Shown here one piece after another: positions 30,492 to 38,645 of a stretch of DNA of 50,623 nt. The position numbers and the translations under genes were made by a program. Source of the DNA: DASRBO01 sp035653595 (lineage in GTDB: Bacteria; Actinomycetota; Acidimicrobiia; Acidimicrobiales; JAJPHE01); the NCBI GenBank assembly GCA_035653595.1, contig DASRBO010000136.1:1-50623 (forward strand), given 5' to 3'. The notes below the pieces were generated by a model. It made no database searches. It saw nothing but the letters and a program-made list of their open reading frames with translations, and had not been told where the DNA came from. The first letter of the stretch is position 1. Each line of letters begins with the position of its first letter.

Positions 30492-30581
30492 CAGGCCGGA
30501 CGGTAACGACCGCGCCGGTGCCGAGCGAGGGAAATTCGGATTTCGCTCGCCGCCCGGCCCAACGGCGGCAACACTCGGCTG

Positions 30582-31262
30582 GTGAGGGCCGAGGACTACC
30601 TGCGAGCCGTCTCCGGCGGGGCCGAGGCCTTCTCCTCGGCCGCTCGGGCGACAGAGCTGTCCGCTGCTGTGCCGGCGTGCCCGGACTGGACGATGGCGGA
30701 CCTGATCTGGCATCTGGGTGAGGTCCAACACTTCTGGACCCAGATCGTCGACCGCCGGCTGCAATCACCTGACCAGGTGGCGAGGGAGCACCGGCCCGCC
30801 GATCCGGACCTGGGGGACTGGTTCGACCGGGTCGCCGCCAGGCTGGTCGAGGCGCTCGGGGGTGCCGATCCCGACACCGAGGTGTGGACCTGGTCGGACC
30901 AGCACAGCGTCGGTTGGGTGCAGCGGCGCATGGCCCAGGAGACGGCGGTGCACCGCTGGGACGCGCAATCGGCCGGCGGGGGCGGGGAGCCGATCGCCGC
31001 CGACCTCGCCGTCGACGGTGTGGACGAGTTCGTCCGCTTCATGGTGCCCGACGGGCCACCCGTCCTCGACCAGGTCCGTCTCACCGCCAGCGAGGGAGGT
31101 CAGTGGGACCTGGGGCCGGCCGGCGGCCGCCGGGTGGAACTGGCCGGGGGCGCCTCGGACCTGCTGCTGGTTCTGTGGCGGCGCCTTCCCTTGGAGCGGA
31201 TCGAGGTGCGGGGCGACCCGGAAGCGGCCAGGGCCTTCGTGGGCCACACCGAGCTCGAGTAA
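30582..31262 (+). CDS. Mycothiol-dependent maleylpyruvate isomerase family protein
   Basis: 226-residue DinB-fold protein of the TIGR03083 / MDMPI type. Typical features are the N-terminal helix AEDYLRAVSGGAEAF, the segment VPACPDWTMADLIWHLGEVQHFW (with the metal-ligand His), the second His region MAQETAVHRWDAQ, and the C-terminal MDMPI domain with strands around LELAGGASDLLLVLW-like sequence. Members use mycothiol as cofactor in isomerisation or thiol-transfer reactions; the exact reaction here is unknown. The GTG is chosen as the first start of the domain. A hairpin-prone segment (30522-30550, CGAGC/GCTCG with inner GAAAT/ATTTC) lies about 30 nt upstream. Confidence 0.88.
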   Translation: MRAEDYLRAVSGGAEAFSSAARATELSAAVPACPDWTMADLIWHLGEVQHFWTQIVDRRLQSPDQVAREHRPADPDLGDWFDRVAARLVEALGGADPDTEVWTWSDQHSVGWVQRRMAQETAVHRWDAQSAGGGGEPIAADLAVDGVDEFVRFMVPDGPPVLDQVRLTASEGGQWDLGPAGGRRVELAGGASDLLLVLWRRLPLERIEVRGDPEAARAFVGHTELE

Positions 31263-31398
31263 CGCCGGCGTATGACCCCTACTACGGTGGCCGGCTTGAG
31301 CTGAGCTGATCCCCGCCGTGGCAGGCATCCCCGGGCTACCGCACGCGCCCCGCCTTCTCCTCGCGTCCCCGTCCGACCGACTGCGAGGAGAGGAACCG

Positions 31399-32274
31399 AT
31401 GGACCTGGAGAAGCTGGTAGTGCCCGATGCCGTGGTGGCCCTGGCCCACCGCTACGGCCAGCAGGAGTGGCTGGCCCGGTTGCCGGCGCTGGTGGAGCGT
31501 TTCGCCCGACAGTGGTCACTCGACCTCGAGCCTGCCTTCACCGGCCTGGCCGGGGCGTCCTGGGTGGCACCGGCCGGGGTCGTCGACGGCGTGGCGGCCG
31601 TGCTCAAGGTGGGCATGCCGTCGCGCGAGTCGCGCACCGAGGCCGAGGGGCTGCGGTTCTTCGCCGGCCGCGGGGCGGTGCGGCTCCTGCGGGCGGACGA
31701 CGACGAGTTCGTCCTGGTCGAGGAGCGGTGCCTGCCCGGCCACGACCTGTCGGCGCTTGATGCCGATGCCGGCAATGCCGTGGCCGCCGAGGTCCTGCGG
31801 GAGCTGTGGCTCCCGGCTCCGCCGCCGGGGCGGATCGAGTCCCTGGCCGACCTGGCCGAGGAGTGGATAGGGGGGTTCGCCCGGATCGAGGGCTATCCCC
31901 ACCGGGTGGTGGATGTCGCCGTGGCCCAGGCCGGCGAGCTGGCCGCGTCCCAGCCCGAGCTGGTGGTCGTGCACGGGGACTTCAACCCGGGCAACGTGCT
32001 GCGGGCCGAGCGGGGTTGGCTCGCCATCGACCCCAAGCCCCTGGTCGGCGAGCCCGCCTACGACCTGGCCCAGCTGCTGGCCAACCGGTTGGGCGTGTTC
32101 GAGGCCTCGCTGAGCGAGGCCCAGCTGTCCCGCCAGGTCGACTCCCTGGTGGAGGCGCTGGGCCTGGACCGCCGACGGGTGCTGGGCTGGGCGGTGGTCA
32201 AGTCCTTGGCCTGGACCTGGGGGGCGGCGACGGCGGGCGTGTTCGCATCCCTCCTGGGTGTGGCGGCGGACTGA
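31399..32274 (+). CDS. Aminoglycoside/hydroxyurea phosphotransferase family protein (APH(6)-like)
   Basis: 291 residues. Kinase-like fold of the APH_6_hur family, which includes streptomycin 6-kinase and hydroxyurea kinase. Seen are the nucleotide-binding strand VAAVLKVGMPSRESRTEAEGL-like region in two halves, the hinge LVEERCLPGHDL, the catalytic loop VHGDFNPGNVL (about residues 192-202), and the metal-binding IDPKPLVGEPAYDLAQLL. These features suggest an ATP-dependent phosphotransfer to a hydroxyl group; resistance function is not proven, and no other resistance genes are near. ATG 31399 has GAGGAG/AGGAA upstream; a longer GTG start (31318) is less likely. A possible promoter hexamer TACGGT lies around 31283. 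A long hairpin follows the gene. Confidence 0.88.
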   Translation: MDLEKLVVPDAVVALAHRYGQQEWLARLPALVERFARQWSLDLEPAFTGLAGASWVAPAGVVDGVAAVLKVGMPSRESRTEAEGLRFFAGRGAVRLLRADDDEFVLVEERCLPGHDLSALDADAGNAVAAEVLRELWLPAPPPGRIESLADLAEEWIGGFARIEGYPHRVVDVAVAQAGELAASQPELVVVHGDFNPGNVLRAERGWLAIDPKPLVGEPAYDLAQLLANRLGVFEASLSEAQLSRQVDSLVEALGLDRRRVLGWAVVKSLAWTWGAATAGVFASLLGVAAD

Positions 32275-32301
32275 GGGGTGCCGGCCACATCGGGGGATCG
32301 T

Positions 32302-32341
32302 CCTCCGAGCGTGAACCGAGTACGCGATTCACGCTTGGAGG
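32302..32341. terminator. 14-bp hairpin between the kinase gene and tRNA-Ala
   Basis: CCTCCGAGCGTGAA (32302-32315) pairs with TTCACGCTTGGAGG (32328-32341) with one G-T wobble, around a 12-nt loop. It lies 27 nt after the kinase stop on plus, and 5 nt beyond the tRNA CCA on minus, so it probably ends both transcripts. No U-tract. Confidence 0.65.
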
Positions 32342-32346
32342 GCGGG

Positions 32347-32423
32347 TGGTGGAGGCGATGGGAATCGAACCCACGAACCTCCTGCATGCCATGCAGGCGC
32401 TCTACCAACTGAGCTACGCCCCC
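32347..32423 (-). tRNA. tRNA-Ala (anticodon GGC)
   Basis: 77-nt cloverleaf read on the minus strand. The acceptor stem GGGGGCG/CGCCTCC includes the G3-U70 wobble that identifies alanine tRNA. The D-arm is GCTCAGTTGGTAGAGC, the anticodon stem CCTGC/GCAGG encloses loop ATGGCAT (anticodon GGC, reading GCC), and the T-arm contains TTCGATT. Discriminator A and the CCA end are encoded. A TATCAT -10 hexamer (32440-32435) lies about 12 nt before the 5' end. Confidence 0.97.
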
Positions 32424-32434
32424 GGGGTCCCACG

Positions 32435-32440
32435 ATGATA
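32435..32440 (-). promoter_or_regulatory. -10 element TATCAT of tRNA-Ala
   Basis: On the minus strand TATCAT ends 11 nt before the tRNA 5' end (32423), the usual place for a -10 with a short 5' trailer. Confidence 0.55.
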
Positions 32441-32573
32441 GCCCGGCCCCGGCCCTGCTACTGAACCCGGAGTCGGGGAACGCACGTTCGTCGAAGGCGA
32501 ATCGGATGCGACACCCGGGCCCGCTCCCGGCGGTTCGCTCTTCAATGGCGCCATGACGGAGGGGACGGTCGCG

Positions 32574-32579
32574 TACCGT
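32574..32579 (+). promoter_or_regulatory. -10 element TACCGT of leaderless leuS1
   Basis: TACCGT ends 6 nt before ATG 32586. The upstream ATG at 32553 would lie before the predicted transcription start, so ATG 32586 is taken as the real start. Confidence 0.55.
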
Positions 32580-32585
32580 TTCTTG

Positions 32586-35318
32586 ATGGCCGAGGCGCCC
32601 CCCTACCGCTACACCGCCGCGCTGGCCGGCCGCATCGAGCTCGAGTGGCAGCGCCGGTGGGCCGAGCAGGGCACCCACCACACGCCCAACCCGACCGGGG
32701 ACCTGGCCGGGGGCTTCGACGAGGCGCCGGACCGGCCGAAGCTGTACGTACTGGACATGTTCCCCTACCCAAGCGGCTCGGGACTCCACGTCGGCCATCC
32801 CCTCGGGTACATCGGCACCGACGTCTTCAGCCGGTTCAAGACGATGAGCGGCTACAACGTCCTGCACCCGATGGGATTCGACGCCTTCGGCCTGCCTGCC
32901 GAGCAGTACGCCGTCCAGACCGGTCAGCACCCCCGGGTCACGACCGAGGAGAACATCGCCAACATGCGCCGCCAGATGGAGCGGCTCGGCCTCGGCTTCG
33001 ACTGGCGCCGCTCCATCGCCACGACGGACGTGGACTACTACCGCTGGACCCAGTGGATCTTCCTGCAGCTCTACAACGCCTGGTTCGACCCCGCCACCAA
33101 CCGGGCGCGTCCGGTGAGCGAGGCGCCCGAGGGGGCCGTTGAACGGCTCGTGTACCAGGACGAAGCCCTGGTCAACTGGTGTCCGGCGCTCGGCACCGTG
33201 CTCGCCAACGAGGAGGTCACCTCGGAGGGGCGCAGCGACCGCGGCAACTACCCGGTGTTCCGTGTGCCGCTGCGCCAGTGGAAGATGCGCATCACCGCCT
33301 ACGCCGAACGGCTGCTCGAGGACCTGGACCGCCTCGACTGGCCCGAGCCCATCAAGGCCATGCAGCGGAACTGGATCGGCCGCTCCACCGGTGCCCGCGT
33401 CTTCTTCCCGACGGCCGCCGTCCCCATCGAGGTGTACACGACCAGGCCCGACACCCTGTGCGGCGCGACCTTCATGGTGGTCGCCCCGGAGTACTCGGGT
33501 CTGGCACAGCTGCTGGCGCCCGAGTGGCCGGTGGGAACACCGGCCGACTGGACAGGCGGCGCCCCCACGCCGGCCGAGGCGGTGAGCGCCTACCAGGCCC
33601 TGGTGAGCGGCATCCGGGACGTTGACCGGCTCAACGCCGCCCGCCCGAAGACGGGTGTGTTCATCGGGTCCTACGCCACCAACCCGGTCACGGACCAGCA
33701 GATCCCCGTCTTCGTGGCCGACTACGTCCTGGCCGCCTACGGGACGGGGGCCATCATGGCGGTGCCGGCCCACGACCAGCGCGACTTCGAGTTCGCCCAG
33801 GTGTACCGCCTTCCTGTCACCTGCGTGGTCGAGCCTCCCGAGGCCTGGGCGTGGGACCGGGCCTACGAGGGACCGGGCCTGGCGGTCAACTCCCCGCTCA
33901 TCGACGGTCTGGCGACCGAGGACGCCAAGGCGCGCATGACCGCCTGGCTCGAGGAACGCGGCACGGGCCAGGGGGCTGTGGCGTACAAGCTGCGGGACTG
34001 GCTGTTCAGCCGCCAGCGCTACTGGGGGGAGCCGATCCCAGTCGTCTACGACGAGGTCGGCAACGTCCACCCGGTGCCGGAGGACCAGCTTCCGGTCGAG
34101 CTGCCGGAGCTGGACAACTACGAGCCCGAGGTGTCCGATGACCCCGGGGACATGACCGTCCCCCAGCCGCCCCTGGCCCGCGCCCGCGAGTGGGTCGAGG
34201 TGACCCTGGACCTGGGAGACGGGCCGAGGCCTTACCGGCGTGAGACCAACACCATGCCGCAGTGGGCCGGCTCGTGCTGGTACTACCTCCGCTACCTCGA
34301 CCCCGGCAACGAGGCGGCGCTGGTCGACCCGGTCATCGAGCAGTACTGGATGGGCGGACAGGAGGGGAAGCAGCCCGGCGGCGTCGATCTCTACGTCGGC
34401 GGAGTGGAGCACGCCGTGCTCCACCTCCTCTACGCCCGGTTCTGGCACAAGGTGCTTTACGACCTCGGCCACGTGGGCACGCCCGAGCCCTTCCAGCGCC
34501 TGTTCAACCAGGGCTACGTGCTGGCCAACGTGTTCCGTGACGAACGGGGCCAGCCCGTGCCCGCCGCCGACGTCGTCGAGAAGGACAGCCTCTTCTACTA
34601 CGAGGGCAAGCCGGTCACCCGCGAGCAGGGCAAGATGGGCAAGAGCCTCAAGAACTCCGTCACCCCCGACGAGATGTACGAGGCGTACGGGGCCGACACG
34701 CTGCGCCTGTACGAGATGTTCAGCGGGCCGCTGGACACCAGCCGGCCATGGGAGACCGAGGCGGTGGTCGGCGTCTACCGCTTCCTCCAGAGGGTGTGGC
34801 GCCTGGTTGTGGACGAGGAGACCGGGGCCCTGCGCGTGTCCGACGCGCCCCTCGACGACGGCACCCGCCGCGAGTTGCACCGGAGCATCGAGGCGGTGAG
34901 GGAGGGGATGGAGACGCTGCGCTTCAACGTTTCGATCGCCCGCCTGATGGAGCTGACCTCGGCCCTGGCCCGCGCCCCCGAGCCCAGCCGCGAGGGGGTC
35001 GAGCCGCTCGTGCTGATGCTGTGTCCGCTGGCCCCCCATGTGTCGGAGGAGCTGTGGCAGCGGCTGGGGGGGACCGGCTCGGTCACCCGCCAGCCCTTCC
35101 CGGCAGCCGACCCCGAGTGGACCAGGCTGGAGCGCATCACCATCGCCGTCCAGGTGAAGGGGAAGCTGCGCGGCACGGTGGAGATCGGCGCCGGCGCCAG
35201 CGAGGCGGAGACCGAGGCGGCGGCCCGGGCCGAGCCCAACGTGGCCGGCTACCTCGCCGCAGGGCGCTGGCGCGCCATCCTCGTGCCCGGCCGACTGGTG
35301 AACTTCGTGCCTGCGTAG
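32586..35318 (+). CDS. leuS: Leucyl-tRNA synthetase, actinobacterial type (copy 1)
   Basis: 910-residue class Ia synthetase. The HIGH motif is HVGH in FPYPSGSGLHVGHPLGY. The editing CP1 domain contains the threonine-rich TTRPDT and the YGTGAIMAVPAHDQRD block, with its conserved Asp for hydrolysing mischarged products. The KMSKS equivalent is KMGKS in GKMGKSLKNSVTPDEMY, as in other actinobacterial LeuRS. The leucine-specific domain and C-terminal extension (VQVKGKLRGTVEI) are present. Start: ATG 32586 (MAEAPPYRYTAAL). A second, different leuS starts 37 nt after this stop. Length and all catalytic motifs are intact, so this is probably the housekeeping enzyme. Confidence 0.95.
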   Translation: MAEAPPYRYTAALAGRIELEWQRRWAEQGTHHTPNPTGDLAGGFDEAPDRPKLYVLDMFPYPSGSGLHVGHPLGYIGTDVFSRFKTMSGYNVLHPMGFDAFGLPAEQYAVQTGQHPRVTTEENIANMRRQMERLGLGFDWRRSIATTDVDYYRWTQWIFLQLYNAWFDPATNRARPVSEAPEGAVERLVYQDEALVNWCPALGTVLANEEVTSEGRSDRGNYPVFRVPLRQWKMRITAYAERLLEDLDRLDWPEPIKAMQRNWIGRSTGARVFFPTAAVPIEVYTTRPDTLCGATFMVVAPEYSGLAQLLAPEWPVGTPADWTGGAPTPAEAVSAYQALVSGIRDVDRLNAARPKTGVFIGSYATNPVTDQQIPVFVADYVLAAYGTGAIMAVPAHDQRDFEFAQVYRLPVTCVVEPPEAWAWDRAYEGPGLAVNSPLIDGLATEDAKARMTAWLEERGTGQGAVAYKLRDWLFSRQRYWGEPIPVVYDEVGNVHPVPEDQLPVELPELDNYEPEVSDDPGDMTVPQPPLARAREWVEVTLDLGDGPRPYRRETNTMPQWAGSCWYYLRYLDPGNEAALVDPVIEQYWMGGQEGKQPGGVDLYVGGVEHAVLHLLYARFWHKVLYDLGHVGTPEPFQRLFNQGYVLANVFRDERGQPVPAADVVEKDSLFYYEGKPVTREQGKMGKSLKNSVTPDEMYEAYGADTLRLYEMFSGPLDTSRPWETEAVVGVYRFLQRVWRLVVDEETGALRVSDAPLDDGTRRELHRSIEAVREGMETLRFNVSIARLMELTSALARAPEPSREGVEPLVLMLCPLAPHVSEELWQRLGGTGSVTRQPFPAADPEWTRLERITIAVQVKGKLRGTVEIGAGASEAETEAAARAEPNVAGYLAAGRWRAILVPGRLVNFVPA

Positions 35319-35340
35319 CTCGCTGTCGGCGGGACCTCGT

Positions 35341-35346
35341 TACCAT
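35341..35346 (+). promoter_or_regulatory. -10 element TACCAT upstream of leuS2
   Basis: TACCAT lies in the 37-nt gap between the two leuS genes, 9 nt before ATG 35356 (3 nt before the alternative GTG 35350). leuS2 may thus have its own leaderless promoter. Confidence 0.5.
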
Positions 35347-35355
35347 GACGTGACC

Positions 35356-37806
35356 ATGGCCGAGGCCTACGACTTCACCGCCGTCGAGAAGAAATGGCAG
35401 GAGCGTTGGGCCTCCGAGGGCACCTACGAGGTGGCCCAGGACGACCCCCGCCCGCCCTACTACGTGCTGTGCATGTACCCCTATCCCAGCGGGCGGGCCC
35501 ACATGGGCCACGTGCGCAACTACACCTTCGGGGACCTGATCGTGCGCCACCGGACGATGACCGGCCACGCCGTGCTTTCGCCCATCGGCTTCGACTCCTT
35601 CGGTCTCCCGGCGGAGAACGCCGCCATCCAGACCGGCGTCCACCCCCGGCCGTTCACCGACGCCCGCATCGAGGAGCTCAAGTCGAGCCTCATCGCCATC
35701 GGGGCGGTCTACGACTGGCGCCGCCAGGTCCGCAGCCACGACCCGGAGTACATCCGGTGGAACCAGGTCATCTTCAAGCGGTTCCTCGAGGCCGGCCTCG
35801 CCTACCGGGCCATGGCCCCGGTGAACTGGTGCCCGGGCTGTCAGACCGTCCTGGCCAACGAGCAGGTCCTGGCCGACGGGACCTGTGAGCGCTCAGGCGA
35901 CCTGGTCACCAAGCGCGATCTCGAGCAGTGGTTCTTCCGCATCACCGGCTACGCCGACGAGCTGCTTGGCGCCCTCGACGACCTCGACTGGCCCGAGCGG
36001 GTCAAGACCATGCAGCGCAACTGGATCGGCCGCTCCGAGGGGGCCGAGTTCGACCTGCCCGTCGAGGGCCGCCCCGGTCTGCGGCTGCGGGTCTTCACCA
36101 CCAGGCCGGACACCAGCTTCGGGATGACCTACGCCGTGGTCGCCCCCGAGCACCCGCTGGTGCCCGAGCTCACCACCCCCGAGCGTCGCCAGGAGGTGGA
36201 GGCGTTCATCGAGCGGGTGCGCCGCCAGAGTGAGATCGAGCGGCAGTCGACGGAGTCAGGCACCCTGGCCAAGCGTGGGGTCTTCACCGGCAGCCGGGTC
36301 GTCAATCCCTTCACCGGCCAGCCGGTGCCCGTCTACCTGGCCGACTACGTCCTCATGAGCTACGGGACCGGGGCCATCATGGCGGTGCCGGCCGAGGACG
36401 AACGGGACTGGGACTTCGCCCAGGCCCACGGCCTGCCTGTGGTCCGCACCGTGCAGCCCCCCGACGGCTGGGACGGCGGTGCCTACACGGGCGACGGGAT
36501 CAAGATCAACAGCGCCTGGCTGGACGGGCTCGACATCCCCACCGCCAAGGCCCGCTCCATCGAGTGGCTGGAGGCCGAGGTCCTCGGTGTGCGCAAGGTG
36601 AACTACCGCCTCCGGGACTGGCTCATCAGCCGCCAGCGCTACTGGGGCTGCCCGATCCCGATCGTCTACTGCGGAGAGTGCGGCATGGTCCCGGTCCCCG
36701 ACGAGGACCTGCCGGTGCTGGCCCCCGACGACGTCGAGTTCCGCCCCACCGGGGAGTCGCCCCTGCGCTACCACGAGGGGTTCCTCGGCGTCGCCTGCCC
36801 CCGCTGCGGGGGAGCGGCGGAGCGCGAGACCGACACCATGGACACCTTCGTCGACTCCTCGTGGTACTTCCTGCGCTTCTGCGACCCGTGGGCCACGACC
36901 GAGCCGTTCTCCAAGGAGGCCGCCGCCCACTGGATGCCGGTGGACCAGTACATCGGCGGCATCGAGCACGCCATCCTCCACCTGCTCTACGCCCGCTTCT
37001 ACACCAAGGCCCTGTCCGATCTGGGCCTGGCCCCCGCCGGACTGCGGGAGCCCTTCAGCCGCCTGTTCACCCAGGGCATGGTGCGGCTAGGAGGGACCCG
37101 GATGTCCAAGTCGAAGGGCAACCTGGTCAGCCCGGACGAGGTGCTGGCCGAGTTCGGCGCCGACGCCCTGCGCCTGGCCCACCTCTTCGTCGGGCCGCCG
37201 GCCGACGACGTCGACTGGGAGACGGTGGGGATAGACGGCTGCTCACGCTTCCTGGGGCGCCTGTGGCGCCTGGGTACCGGCGAGGTGGGCACCGCCGAGG
37301 CCGCCGAGCGGGAGGAGCGGGCGGAGGACCTCGAGGTTCGCCGGGGCGTGCACCGCCTCATCCAGCGGGTCGACGAGGATTTCGAGCGGTGGTCGTACAA
37401 CACGGCGGTGGCCGCCCTGATGGAGTTCACCAACTCCCTGTACCGCTACGTGCAGGGGGGAGCCCGCCGCCAGAACCTCGACGAGGCTGTCGACACCCTC
37501 CTGCTCCTGCTGGCCCCGATGGCCCCCCACCTGACCGCCGAGCTCTGGGAGCGGCGGAGGGGCGGCCACATCCACGGCGAGTCATGGCCGGTGGCCGATG
37601 CCGACCTCGCCCGGGTCGAGCAGGTGACCATGGTGATCCAGATCAACGGCAAGGTGCGCGACCGGGTGGAGGTCGACGCCGGCATCGACGCCGCCGAGGC
37701 GGAGCGCATCGCCCTCGGCTCGGCTCGGGTGGCCGGGCTGCTCGCAGGTCGCTCTCCGACCAAGGTCATCGCCCGCCCCCCCGGCCTGGTCAACATCGTC
37801 GCTTGA
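35356..37806 (+). CDS. leuS: Leucyl-tRNA synthetase, general bacterial type (copy 2)
   Basis: 816 residues, a complete LeuRS of the E. coli/Bacillus type and clearly not a recent copy of the upstream gene. HIGH motif: HMGH in MYPYPSGRAHMGHVRNY. KMSKS motif: RMSKSKGNLVSPDEV. A zinc module, absent from copy 1, is visible: NWCPGCQT with CGECG and CPRCGG later. The CP1 editing domain has TTRPDT and YGTGAIMAVPAEDERD. The canonical H-D pair is E-D here, though the key Asp remains. The C-terminal domain ends in IQINGKVRDRVEVDAG. Two LeuRS in tandem could give conditional or inhibitor-insensitive leucylation. It could also be a transferred gene, although GC content and codon use look like the neighbours'. 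Confidence 0.95.
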   Translation: MAEAYDFTAVEKKWQERWASEGTYEVAQDDPRPPYYVLCMYPYPSGRAHMGHVRNYTFGDLIVRHRTMTGHAVLSPIGFDSFGLPAENAAIQTGVHPRPFTDARIEELKSSLIAIGAVYDWRRQVRSHDPEYIRWNQVIFKRFLEAGLAYRAMAPVNWCPGCQTVLANEQVLADGTCERSGDLVTKRDLEQWFFRITGYADELLGALDDLDWPERVKTMQRNWIGRSEGAEFDLPVEGRPGLRLRVFTTRPDTSFGMTYAVVAPEHPLVPELTTPERRQEVEAFIERVRRQSEIERQSTESGTLAKRGVFTGSRVVNPFTGQPVPVYLADYVLMSYGTGAIMAVPAEDERDWDFAQAHGLPVVRTVQPPDGWDGGAYTGDGIKINSAWLDGLDIPTAKARSIEWLEAEVLGVRKVNYRLRDWLISRQRYWGCPIPIVYCGECGMVPVPDEDLPVLAPDDVEFRPTGESPLRYHEGFLGVACPRCGGAAERETDTMDTFVDSSWYFLRFCDPWATTEPFSKEAAAHWMPVDQYIGGIEHAILHLLYARFYTKALSDLGLAPAGLREPFSRLFTQGMVRLGGTRMSKSKGNLVSPDEVLAEFGADALRLAHLFVGPPADDVDWETVGIDGCSRFLGRLWRLGTGEVGTAEAAEREERAEDLEVRRGVHRLIQRVDEDFERWSYNTAVAALMEFTNSLYRYVQGGARRQNLDEAVDTLLLLLAPMAPHLTAELWERRRGGHIHGESWPVADADLARVEQVTMVIQINGKVRDRVEVDAGIDAAEAERIALGSARVAGLLAGRSPTKVIARPPGLVNIVA

Positions 37807-37969
37807 CGCCTCGCATGGCTGCTACTGATGCTGCGGGGTCCCGAGGAACCACCTTCGGCGGCCCGGCGGCGCGCTCCGTCCGGCCCGGCCGAGTTGGCCG
37901 TCCCACCGGCAGTGGCAGACCCGTCCTTATCTACAGGGAACCGGATCAAGGCTCCCGGGGAGGTGCGAC

Positions 37970-38599
37970 ATGGCGTTGAGAGTGGTCGGAGCGGGGCTCG
38001 GCCGAACCGGCACCCATTCCTTGAAGCTGGCGTTGGAGCAGCTCCTCGATGGTCCCTGCTACCACATGACCGAGCTGTTCCCGCGGCCCCAGCACATCCC
38101 CGTGTGGCACCAGGCGATGAAGGGCCAACCGGTCGATTGGGACGCCCTCTTCGAGGGCTTCAAGGCCACGGTCGACTGGCCGGGCGCAGCAGTGTGGGAC
38201 CAGCTGCACGACGCCTATCCGGACGCGGTGGTCCTGCTGTCGGTGCGGGAGAGCGCCGAGGTGTGGTGGAACAGCTTCTCCCAGACGATCCTGGCCGTCA
38301 TGCAGCGGGGGGCGCCGGGCGGCCAGCCCGATGATCCTTGGTTCGCCATGTCGGAGACGATGATGGAGCAGTTCTCCCCCGACGGTCTCGATCGGGGTCC
38401 GGTCCTCGCCGCCTACCACGCCCACAACGAACGGGTGCGCGCTTCGGTGCCGTCCGGCCGTCTGGTGGAGTGGGAGCCCGGACAGGGCTGGGGGCCGCTG
38501 TGCGCCGGGCTGGGCCTGCCCGAGCCGGAGAACCCGTTCCCGCACGTGAACACCACCGACGACTTCCGGGCCATGACCGGCCTCGACCCCAGGAGCTGA
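37970..38599 (+). CDS. Sulfotransferase family / P-loop protein
   Basis: 209 residues with an N-terminal strand-loop-helix (VVGAGLGRTGTHSLKLALEQL) that matches the PAPS 5'-phosphosulfate-binding loop of sulfotransferases. A second segment VVLLSVRESAEVWWNSFSQ fits the 3'-phosphate-binding arginine/serine region. The family also includes plant and protist proteins of unknown function that share this fold. It may transfer sulfate from PAPS to a small acceptor. ATG 37970 has GGGGAGG 6-7 nt upstream. A TTATCT hexamer about 40 nt upstream (37926-37931) may be its promoter. It is a single gene between leuS2 and a convergent F420 oxidoreductase. Confidence 0.88.
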   Translation: MALRVVGAGLGRTGTHSLKLALEQLLDGPCYHMTELFPRPQHIPVWHQAMKGQPVDWDALFEGFKATVDWPGAAVWDQLHDAYPDAVVLLSVRESAEVWWNSFSQTILAVMQRGAPGGQPDDPWFAMSETMMEQFSPDGLDRGPVLAAYHAHNERVRASVPSGRLVEWEPGQGWGPLCAGLGLPEPENPFPHVNTTDDFRAMTGLDPRS

Positions 38600-38645
38600 C
38601 CGGCGGTCAGCTCGGTGGGGCCTCGAAGGAGGGCCGCAGGGAGCC

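Noticed and set aside
30522..30550. Hairpin (CGAGC/GCTCG with inner GAAAT/ATTTC) upstream of the DinB-fold gene as a riboswitch
   Set aside because: It has a 4-nt bulge and no conserved motif; a chance hairpin is as likely.
34633..34650. KMGKS in leuS1 as a broken KMSKS motif
   Set aside because: Actinobacterial LeuRS commonly carry this form, so it is not evidence of an inactive enzyme.
32058..35039. 993-codon minus-strand frame across tRNA-Ala and leuS1
   Set aside because: Composition is His/Gly/Val-rich antisense shadow; leuS1 on plus has full family motifs. Part of it is simply the translated complement of the tRNA region.
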